In this document: in pieces, positions 58,075-64,000 of the stretch
How positions within the stretch are numbered: the first letter of the stretch is position 1
Layout: each line of letters starts with the position of its first letter
Source: UBA1794 sp964439955
GTDB lineage: Bacteria > Bacteroidota > Bacteroidia > Bacteroidales > Bacteroidaceae
Reading direction: 5' to 3'
DNA: 64,000 nucleotides
NCBI GenBank assembly: GCA_964439955.1
Contig: CAYTPX010000004.1
Coordinates: 39,713-103,712, forward strand
The notes under the pieces: generated by a model
Told to the model about the DNA's origin: nothing
Seen by the model: the letters and a program-made list of their open reading frames with translations, nothing else
The model's database searches: none
Made by a program: the position numbers and the translations under genes

Positions 58075-59046
58075 TCAACGCGGGGAAGTGGCGGAATGCC
58101 TCCGCATGACCCAAAGCAGCCCGATGGCTAAGGCGGTGCAGAGTATGAGTGGCAAGAAAGAGAAGCCGCCGCCGTCCGTTTCGTTGAATTGGGCCACCCA
58201 ATACCAGTTTTCATTATAGGGCTGTCCGGGATAGGTCAGGATGGCAAGGGTGTTGTTGGCACAGTGGGCCAATATGGCAGCCCATAGCCCCCCGTAGGCG
58301 CAAATGTAACCCAGCGCGGCCCCCATCAAAAGCCGGGGCAGGAAGCCGTAGAATTGCATGTGGATTGCGGAAAATAGGAATGCAGTAATCCATACCGCCG
58401 CATGGAAGCGTTTGGGATTCCGGGGAAAAGCGGCGGCACTTTGCGCGTTTTCCGTCGTGCTTTTTGGGAAAAGCCAGCGGTAGACGAGTTTCATGAGCAG
58501 GCCGCGGAAGAGGAGTTCCTCACTCGCCCCGGCCAAGACGGCAATAATCAATATGTTGAGCATCAAGATGGATATCCTCCCGTCGCACAGCATGCTTTCC
58601 ACTAATTGGTTGGCATTGGCTTCCGCCTGCCTTATCCATTGTTCCAGCCCTTGCAGCTGCGCGGGGAATTCCAATCCCATGTTCCATTGGGTCGTGGCGT
58701 CAACCAAGGGGGTGAGCAGTCCCATCACCCCGACCCCGCAGAGAAGTTGTACGATGGACGGGCGGCGGATGGACAAGACCTGCAGGGCCGGTTGCCGGAA
58801 AAGCAGCAGCACGCCCATCGCGGGCGGGAGGACGAAGAGGCATACGTCTTGTATGACGACCGAAGCCCGGGCCACGGCTGGCGGTGTGGGGCCGGATGCT
58901 GCGATTTGCAGCAAGGCCAGGGGGAACAGGCAGAGGAAGAAGCCTACCGCGAAGAGGAGCAGCAGGATGCCGGCTTGGCATCGTCGGCTGCGGTGTTCGA
59001 ACATTCCTTGGTATAGCATAGCAGGGACAAAGATACTATCTTCCAT
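58075..59046 (-). CDS. CPBP family intramembrane metalloprotease with in-frame heptad-repeat insertion
   Basis: A 323-residue membrane protein with about eight helices. The abortive-infection (CPBP/CAAX) motifs are present: EELLFRG with Glu176-Glu177, FSAIHMQFYGFLPRLLMG with His229, and HCANNTLA near the end. Between motif 1 and motif 2, codons 191-211 are exactly a 63-bp repeat array (heptads WLFPKST, TENAQSA, AAFPRNP). Without it, 13 residues would separate FRG from the AAVW helix start, the spacing normal for Bacteroidales relatives. The start at 59046 (MEDSIFVPAMLYQGMFEHRS) is used. Substrate unknown. Stands alone, minus strand. Confidence 0.88.
   Translation of the reverse strand: MEDSIFVPAMLYQGMFEHRSRRCQAGILLLLFAVGFFLCLFPLALLQIAASGPTPPAVARASVVIQDVCLFVLPPAMGVLLLFRQPALQVLSIRRPSIVQLLCGVGVMGLLTPLVDATTQWNMGLEFPAQLQGLEQWIRQAEANANQLVESMLCDGRISILMLNILIIAVLAGASEELLFRGLLMKLVYRWLFPKSTTENAQSAAAFPRNPKRFHAAVWITAFLFSAIHMQFYGFLPRLLMGAALGYICAYGGLWAAILAHCANNTLAILTYPGQPYNENWYWVAQFNETDGGGFSFLPLILCTALAIGLLWVMRRHSATSPR
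58414..58476 (-). repeat. 21-bp x3 palindromic array inside the CPBP protease gene
   Basis: Units 58414-58434, 58435-58455 and 58456-58476; minus-strand cores CTTTTCCCAAAAAG, GGAAAACGCGCAAAG and CTTTTCCCCGGAA. In frame at both ends with the gene, encoding 21 residues in a cytoplasmic or periplasmic loop between two conserved helices. Confidence 0.88.
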
Positions 59047-59076
59047 TTTGATATGGGAAATATGCGGCGGCGGTTT

Positions 59077-59107
59077 TTTGCCAGTTGGAAGAAAATCTGT
59101 AATTTTG
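59077..59107 (+). promoter_or_regulatory. Promoter of tig-clpP
   Basis: TTTG at 59077-59080 and TAATTTTG at 59100-59107 with 19 bases between; overlaps the start region of the divergent CPBP gene. Confidence 0.75.
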
Positions 59108-59184
59108 CACGCTCTAAATGCCCTGTTACGGGCAGATAATAAAGAATTCAAGAAAATAAAATCCCATAAATTCAGACTTGCAGA

Positions 59185-60555
59185 ATGGACATTTCATTGC
59201 AAAACAATGACGACAACGTAAGTGCCTTGCTTACCGTCAAGATGGAGAAAGCCGACTATGAGGCCCAATACGAGAAAGCGTTAAAGAAGTATCGCCAGCA
59301 AGCCCGCATTCCGGGTTTCCGACCGGGCAAGGTGCCCATGAACCTCATCAAGAAGTTGTACGGGAAAGCCTTGAAGGCAGAGGAAGTCAATAAGATATTA
59401 GGCGAAAAGGTCTACGGATATATCAGAGAGAATAAAGTGCCCATCTTGGGCGAACCCCTGCCTAACGAGGACAAGCAGCCCCAGATTGATTTCGATACCC
59501 AAGAAGAATTTGAATTCCTCTTCGACCTCGCCTTGGCTCCTGAGGTGAAAGTGGAAGTCGGCAAAGGCGACAAAGTGCCTTATTACCATATAGATGTGAC
59601 CGACGAGATGGCCGACAACCAGATAAACATGTATCGCCAGCGGGGTGGCTCATACGGGACTGCCGAGAGCTACGAAGACAAGGATATGCTGAAAGGGACT
59701 CTCGTGGAATTGGATGAAGACGGGAATGCCAAGGAAGGCGGGTTGCTTTTGGAACAAACTTTGCTCATGCCTTCTTACATGAAGGACGATGCCCAAAAGG
59801 CTTTGTTCGACGGTAAGAAGAAAGGGGAAGTCGTCGTATTCAACCCGACTAAGGCATACGAAGGTTCGGAGACGGAAATCGCGGCCTTGCTGAAGGTTGA
59901 GAAAACGGCCTTGGCAGGACACACGGGCGACTTCAGTTTTGAGATCGCGGAGATTTCCCGTTATAAGTTGGCAGAGTTCACCCAGGACTTGTACGACTCC
60001 GTTTTCGAGAAAGGGACGGTTACTACCGAGGCCGACTTCCGCTCCAAAGTAAAGAGCCTCGTTGCCGGACAATATGCCATGGACAGCGACTACAAGTTTT
60101 TACTTGACGTGCGTTCCGCTTTGGAGGCAAAAATCGGGACGGTGGCCTTCGCCGACAATTTGCTGAAGCGCATCATACTGGCCAACAGTAAGGATAAGGA
60201 TGAGAAGGCCATCGAGGCCAACTACGGGCAGAGCACGAAGGAACTCACTTGGCACTTGATCAAGGAAGAACTGGTCAAGCAGACGGGAGTGAAAGTGGAC
60301 GACTCCGACTTGAAGTCCACAGCCCGCGACATGGTGAAAATGCAGTTTGCCCAATACGGGATGCTCAACGCCCCCGTTGAAGTCTTGGACAAGTATGCCG
60401 ACGAGATGCTGAAGAAGCAGGAGAGCGCAGAGCGCGTGCTCAACCGGGCAGTGGAAGTGAAACTGACTGCCGCGCTGAAAGGCATGGTAACGTTGGATGA
60501 AAAGACGATAAGCGTGGACGACTTTAACAAGATGGTCCAGGAAGAGGCTAAATGA
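59185..60555 (+). CDS. tig: Trigger factor (ribosome-associated chaperone)
   Basis: A 456-residue chaperone that meets nascent chains at the ribosome exit. The ribosome-binding N-domain contains GFRPGKVPMNLIKKLYG, the L23-docking loop. The middle FKBP-like domain (about 150-245) is divergent in sequence, as in other Bacteroidales, and may lack isomerase activity. The helical C-domain covers about 250-456. The clpP start codon overlaps its stop (ATGATG), so production of chaperone and protease is coupled. Confidence 0.95.
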   Translation: MDISLQNNDDNVSALLTVKMEKADYEAQYEKALKKYRQQARIPGFRPGKVPMNLIKKLYGKALKAEEVNKILGEKVYGYIRENKVPILGEPLPNEDKQPQIDFDTQEEFEFLFDLALAPEVKVEVGKGDKVPYYHIDVTDEMADNQINMYRQRGGSYGTAESYEDKDMLKGTLVELDEDGNAKEGGLLLEQTLLMPSYMKDDAQKALFDGKKKGEVVVFNPTKAYEGSETEIAALLKVEKTALAGHTGDFSFEIAEISRYKLAEFTQDLYDSVFEKGTVTTEADFRSKVKSLVAGQYAMDSDYKFLLDVRSALEAKIGTVAFADNLLKRIILANSKDKDEKAIEANYGQSTKELTWHLIKEELVKQTGVKVDDSDLKSTARDMVKMQFAQYGMLNAPVEVLDKYADEMLKKQESAERVLNRAVEVKLTAALKGMVTLDEKTISVDDFNKMVQEEAK

Positions 60556-61280
60556 TGGCAATGGACGACTTTAGGAAATATGCAACCAAACATTTGGGCA
60601 TGAATGGCCATGTGCTGGACGACGTGGTCCGTGCACAAGCCGGCTACCTGAATCCCTACATCTTGGAGGAGCGGCAGCTCAACGTGACCCAGATGGACGT
60701 TTTCTCACGCCTGATGATGGAACGTATCATCTTCCTCGGGACAGAGATAAACGACTATACGGCCAACACGTTGCAGGCGCAGATGCTTTATTTGGACTCC
60801 GTAGACCCGGGGAAGGACATATCGATTTATATCAATTCCCCCGGTGGATCCGTATATGCCGGCTTGGGCATATACGACACGATGCAGTTCATTGCCAGCC
60901 CAGTCTCTACTCTTTGCACCAGTATTGCCGCTTCCATGGCTTCAGTGCTGTTGGTGGCCGGGGCCGAAGGGAAGCGTTATGCCTTGCCCCACTCGCGCGT
61001 TATGATCCACCAGCCGATGGGCGGCGTGCAGGGGCAGGTGAGTGATATTGAGATTACGGCCCGGCAAATCAAGAAATTGCAGGAGGAATTGTACACAATC
61101 ATCTCCCAGCATTCGCATACCCCCTATGAGAAAGTCTATGCGGACTCCGACCGTGACTATTGGATGACGGCTGAGGAGGCCAAGGCGTATGGCATGATCG
61201 ATGAGGTTATGGTGCGCAAGCCGGTGCAGGCAGACAGTATTTCGGGGAATGGAGCGGCGCAGACGGACGAAACGAAATGA
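60552..61280 (+). CDS. clpP: ATP-dependent Clp protease proteolytic subunit
   Basis: A 242-residue serine protease subunit forming the double-heptamer chamber. The catalytic triad, counted from the first Met, is Ser128 (TSIAASMASVLL), His153 (VMIHQPMGG) and Asp202 (SDRDYWM), with the 25- and 49-residue spacings of E. coli ClpP. INSPGGSVYAGLGIYDTMQF is the oxyanion region. The N-terminus is about 25 residues longer than the mature E. coli enzyme, and a C-terminal tail of about 20 polar residues follows MVRKPVQAD. Starts at 60552 or the next in-frame ATG 60555. Partner clpX follows after a hairpin. Confidence 0.96.
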   Translation: MMAMDDFRKYATKHLGMNGHVLDDVVRAQAGYLNPYILEERQLNVTQMDVFSRLMMERIIFLGTEINDYTANTLQAQMLYLDSVDPGKDISIYINSPGGSVYAGLGIYDTMQFIASPVSTLCTSIAASMASVLLVAGAEGKRYALPHSRVMIHQPMGGVQGQVSDIEITARQIKKLQEELYTIISQHSHTPYEKVYADSDRDYWMTAEEAKAYGMIDEVMVRKPVQADSISGNGAAQTDETK

Positions 61281-61321
61281 ACCAACCGGTGTAAGAACTT
61301 AATTATTTGAAGTAAACACGG

Positions 61322-61376
61322 GAGATGCTTTCCTTTTCCCCCATGGCGGGGAAATAAGAGCGCATCTCTCTTTTTA
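61322..61376 (+). terminator. Terminator or attenuator between clpP and clpX
   Basis: GAGATGC (61322-61328) pairs with GCATCTC (61362-61368), with an inner stem TTTTCCCC/GGGGAAA, followed by TCTTTTTAT. It ends only 14 bases before the clpX start, so clpX expression must read through it or use a promoter inside it. Confidence 0.6.
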
Positions 61377-61389
61377 TAGTGATGTGATT

Positions 61390-62646
61390 ATGGATAATCA
61401 TAAAGGCGGGCGGGCTAAAATGAACCAGTGCAGCTTTTGCGGCCGTCCGGAAACGGAAGTGAACATGTTGATTGCCGGCTTGAATGGCTTCCTTTGCGAC
61501 GATTGCGCCCTGCGGGCAGGGGAAATGGTAAAGGAACACCTGCATTTGTCGTCGAATAACCGCAATGCGAACAACCTGCGCTTTGAAGATTTGCCCCGTC
61601 CCCATGAGATCAAGGCTTTTCTTGACCAGTTTGTCATTGGCCAGGACGAGGCAAAGCGCCATCTCTCCGTGGCGGTTTATAATCATTATAAGCGCCTTCT
61701 CCAGGAAGACGGCAAGGATGACGTGGAAATCGAGAAGTCGAACATAATAATGGTAGGCAGTACCGGTACGGGAAAGACCCTTTTGGCGCGCACGATAGCC
61801 AAATTGCTCAACGTGCCTTTCACCATTGTGGATGCCACGGTGCTTACCGAGGCCGGTTACGTGGGTGAGGATATCGAAAGTATCTTGACCCGCCTTCTGC
61901 AAGTGGCCGACTACGATGTGCCCAAGGCGGAGCAAGGTATTGTTTTCATCGACGAGATTGACAAGATAGCCCGCAAGAGCGACAACCCTTCCATCACGCG
62001 CGACGTGAGCGGCGAAGGTGTTCAGCAAGGTTTGCTGAAGTTGCTGGAGGGCTCGGTGGTGAACGTGCCTCCCCAGGGCGGGCGGAAACATCCGGAGCAG
62101 AAGATGATACCGGTGAACACGAAAAATATCCTGTTTATTTGCGGCGGCGCTTTCGACGGAATCGAGCGTAAGATTGCGCAACGTCTCAATACGCGCGTCG
62201 TGGGGTACGCCGCAGCCAAGGCCGTAGACCAGGTGGACCGCAAGAACATCATGCAGTATATCGCCCCCCAAGACTTGAAGGCCTACGGACTGATACCGGA
62301 GATTATCGGTCGTCTGCCGTTGCTCACTTATTTGCAACCGCTTGACCGTGCAGCGTTGCGTGCTATTCTGACTGAGCCGAAGAACTCGATTATCAAGCAG
62401 TACATCAAATTGTTGGCGATGGACGATATCCAGCTTTCGTTTGATGAAGAGGCGTTGGAATATATTGTCGATAAGGCGATTGAATTCAAACTTGGCGCCC
62501 GTGGCTTGCGCTCGATAGTGGAGACGGTCATGGCGGACATCATGTTCGATGCGCCGGGCAGTGATGTGAAGGAGATAACAGTTTCGCTCGATTATGCCCG
62601 CAACCGCATTGAAAAAGCAAATGCGGCTCGTTTGCAAAGCGTCTGA
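61390..62646 (+). CDS. clpX: ATP-dependent Clp protease ATP-binding subunit ClpX
   Basis: A 418-residue AAA+ unfoldase that feeds substrates to ClpP. The ATG at 61390 is preferred over an in-frame GTG six bases upstream. The N-terminal zinc domain has Cys14/Cys17 (CSFC) and Cys36/Cys39 (CDDC). Walker A is GSTGTGKT (about 122-129), the pore loop region is GYVGEDIES, and Walker B is GIVFIDEIDKIARKSDN. RDVSGEGVQQGLLKLLEGS is highly conserved, sensor 2 is in KLGARGLRSI, and the ClpP-docking region is near LLTYLQPLDRAAL. Normal length. Confidence 0.97.
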   Translation: MDNHKGGRAKMNQCSFCGRPETEVNMLIAGLNGFLCDDCALRAGEMVKEHLHLSSNNRNANNLRFEDLPRPHEIKAFLDQFVIGQDEAKRHLSVAVYNHYKRLLQEDGKDDVEIEKSNIIMVGSTGTGKTLLARTIAKLLNVPFTIVDATVLTEAGYVGEDIESILTRLLQVADYDVPKAEQGIVFIDEIDKIARKSDNPSITRDVSGEGVQQGLLKLLEGSVVNVPPQGGRKHPEQKMIPVNTKNILFICGGAFDGIERKIAQRLNTRVVGYAAAKAVDQVDRKNIMQYIAPQDLKAYGLIPEIIGRLPLLTYLQPLDRAALRAILTEPKNSIIKQYIKLLAMDDIQLSFDEEALEYIVDKAIEFKLGARGLRSIVETVMADIMFDAPGSDVKEITVSLDYARNRIEKANAARLQSV

Positions 62647-62770
62647 CTATGTTTTGTTCTTTTGCGTGGGGCAGAAGGGTTGTAGGATGACGTCTTTAAT
62701 GTAAAAGAAGCAACGGGCGCTTCAGCAACCTTTGTGGTTGTTAAGGGATTGTTGCAAGACTTTTTCAGGT

Positions 62771-62811
62771 TTGGCGCGTGCCTTTGGAAAAAAGGTGCGT
62801 GCCAATTTTTT
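62771..62811 (+). terminator. Terminator of clpX
   Basis: TTGGCGCGTGCCTTT pairs over 15 positions (three G-U) with AAAGGTGCGTGCCAA and is followed by six T. Confidence 0.65.
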
Positions 62812-62887
62812 ATTTGCCTTGCATTGCTTTTTCCAGCGTGTGGAGGGTTTGCCTTTTTAGTCTCTCTTGATGTTTTTGGGAGAAACA

Positions 62888-62928
62888 GAAAAAGGGCTGT
62901 GCCGAACCCACTGTTTCGGCGCAGCCCT
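62888..62928 (-). terminator. Terminator of the minus-strand secreted protein gene
   Basis: AGGGCTGTGCCGAA at 62893-62906 pairs with TTCGGCGCAGCCCT ending at 62928 (one mismatch); the minus strand continues into TTTTTCTGTTTC. Confidence 0.8.
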
Positions 62929-62951
62929 AAAGCTGTAAACTAAACTATAGT

Positions 62952-63968
62952 TTAGAAGTTAGTATATCCGGTCCATCCGAATACGCTGATATCCGCGCCG
63001 GTATTGCCGGCAGCTATGGTAACTTGTGCTTCACCGTTCACTTCATTGCCGGTGATTCCGTTCTCCAGTTCGTTGCTTATGGAGATAGAAGAGGCGGCAT
63101 CGCCTGCGTCTTTGCTGTCGTTCATATCCACGAGGTCAGCCACAATGCCTTGTCCTTTTACCAAAGCGTTCGTGATGGTGGCTTTTGCGCGGCGGCGGAT
63201 CTTGATGGCGTCTTGCATTTCGGCGGCCGTACTGCGGTTGTCGATGGTCATGTTGGCAATAGCGAAGTCGGATTGGGGCGTGTGTGTAGGCCCGTCCCCG
63301 TCGAGGTTGCCGTCGGCTTCTACGCCGCGCGGGTCACTTTCGTCGGTGGTGAACCCGTCTTCCCAAATGCCGTAGCAGTTGGAGAGCGTTCCCCTGTAAC
63401 CTTGGGTGAAGTCGAACATGTCGTCTTCGCAGTTTACGGTCAGCAGATTCGTTACGTTTACGCATCCGCCGAAGAACTCAATGGCATCGTCCGCGCCGTC
63501 GGCAATGTAGATGTTCTCAATGCGCGTTCCGTTACCTACGGCATTCAACGTCAAGCCGTTGTGCTCGATGTCGCCGCTGGTGCGTGCGCCGGAGTTGAAG
63601 ATTTGCACATAGGTCAGTACGCCGGAGTTGTCGTTGTCGTCATCGCCTCCGTAGCGGTAGTCGTTGTTGATCTCGGTTGCGCTCTCGTTGCCGCTGGCGT
63701 TCGGGCCTGAGATGCGTGCGCGTCCGTTGAGGATGATGCCGCCCCAGTAGCCGGAGCCTGCATCGTCGCGGTCAGCCTTGAAGGTGATGGGTTGCTCGGC
63801 CGTACCTTCAGCCATGATGCGTCCGCCACGGTCTACCAGGATGTAGCTGGCAAATCCTTGGCGAGCCTTGATGGTCATGCCGGCGGGTATGGTGAGCGTG
63901 GCTCCGTCCGCTACGATTACGCTGCCGTCGATGATATATTCTTTGTCATTGCTGTCCGATAAAACTCG
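62952..63968 (-). CDS. Surface beta-helix-like protein, 3' part; 5' end disrupted near the window edge
   Basis: The frame is open from 63968 to the stop at 62952 (338 codons). Recognisable sequence begins at SNDKEYIIDGSVIVADGATL, followed by TIPAGMTIKARQG, AEQPITFKADRDDAGSGYWG and GGIILNGRARISGPN. It continues with repeats of the NGLTLNAVGNGTRIENIYI and DDAIEFFGGCVNVTNLLTVN type, a parallel beta-helix pattern common in Bacteroidales exported lipoproteins. The protein ends FGWTGYTNF. Upstream there is an in-frame TGA at 63969-63971, and the only Met (63878) lies within the conserved domain. So a start or signal peptide is missing: a frameshift, a junction or a misassembly within the last 40 bases. 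Function unknown. Confidence 0.65.
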   Translation of the reverse strand, partial: RVLSDSNDKEYIIDGSVIVADGATLTIPAGMTIKARQGFASYILVDRGGRIMAEGTAEQPITFKADRDDAGSGYWGGIILNGRARISGPNASGNESATEINNDYRYGGDDDNDNSGVLTYVQIFNSGARTSGDIEHNGLTLNAVGNGTRIENIYIADGADDAIEFFGGCVNVTNLLTVNCEDDMFDFTQGYRGTLSNCYGIWEDGFTTDESDPRGVEADGNLDGDGPTHTPQSDFAIANMTIDNRSTAAEMQDAIKIRRRAKATITNALVKGQGIVADLVDMNDSKDAGDAASSISISNELENGITGNEVNGEAQVTIAAGNTGADISVFGWTGYTNF

Positions 63969-64000
63969 TCAGACACAAAAAAGTATAGCCCGGTCATCGT

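Larger units (their letters stand above)
62647..62951. other. 305-bp intergenic region without a gene
   Basis: Lies between convergent genes and holds their two terminators (62771-62811 for clpX and 62888-62928 for the minus-strand gene). No gene supported. Confidence 0.75.

Noticed and set aside
17077..58476. CRISPR-like reading of the 21-bp arrays
   Set aside because: Units are contiguous without unique spacers, only two to four per locus, and no cas gene is in the window.

Overview
The window is a GC-rich chromosomal segment from a member of the Bacteroidota, most likely order Bacteroidales. Evidence: many genes follow the Bacteroidales promoter (-7 box TAnnTTTG, often with TTTG about 19 bp upstream), and good Shine-Dalgarno sites are generally absent. 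Family content agrees: PafA-type phosphatase, Wza/Wzc-like capsule export pair, DUF4954, DUF3783, PCMD, split methylmalonyl-CoA mutase and decarboxylase genes, and tig-clpP-clpX. Genus cannot be fixed from the sequence alone. A 100-N scaffold gap at 27486-27585 is flanked by an exact 55-bp duplication and is probably an assembly join with no sequence missing.

Layout. 1-4.1 kb (minus): a truncated NlpC/P60-type protein, a capsule tyrosine autokinase with a Gly-Tyr tail, and its outer-membrane export lipoprotein. 4.5-10.3 kb (minus): PafA phosphatase and methylmalonyl-CoA mutase (mutA-mutB). 10.4-16.8 kb (plus): an AAE-type transporter, a large secreted protein with a sorting-domain-like C-terminus, and an MFS transporter. 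16.9-25.7 kb (minus): a close-packed run nadB, GT4 glycosyltransferase, metG, DUF3783, Wzx-like flippase and two GT2 glycosyltransferases, mixing cofactor, translation and surface-glycan genes. 25.8-33 kb (plus): dacB (PBP4), the gap, hflX, DUF4954, class I fumarase. 33.1-40.7 kb: recO (minus), tRNA-Glu, rpsT, a PCMD secreted protein, gyrB, a MATE exporter and a cytidylate-kinase-like protein. 40.7-46.4 kb (minus): a UbiA-type prenyltransferase, HAD phosphatase and membrane protein cluster, then the methylmalonyl-CoA decarboxylase/epimerase genes. 46.7-59 kb: a frameshifted secreted protein, cyclophilin, DEAD helicase, esterase, a lipoprotein, asd, aminopeptidase P, thrS-infC-rpmI-rplT, and a CPBP membrane protease. 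59.2-64 kb: tig-clpP-clpX and the 3' part of a secreted protein whose 5' end is disrupted near the window edge.

Metabolically, fumarase, methylmalonyl-CoA mutase, epimerase and the biotin-dependent carboxyltransferase are all steps of the succinate-propionate route. The glycan genes, Wzx, Wza and Wzc belong to envelope polysaccharide assembly.

The most unusual signal is a dispersed family of short arrays, typically three 21-bp units, each unit an imperfect palindrome around CTTTTCCCGGAAAAG. Some copies are intergenic and some of those form terminator hairpins. At least four lie inside genes, always in the same reading frame and orientation, where they add exactly 21 residues as three heptads of the form xxFPxKx. 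In the CPBP protease and the GT4 enzyme the extra residues sit in a loop where related proteins are short, which points to in-frame insertion of a mobile or self-propagating palindromic element.
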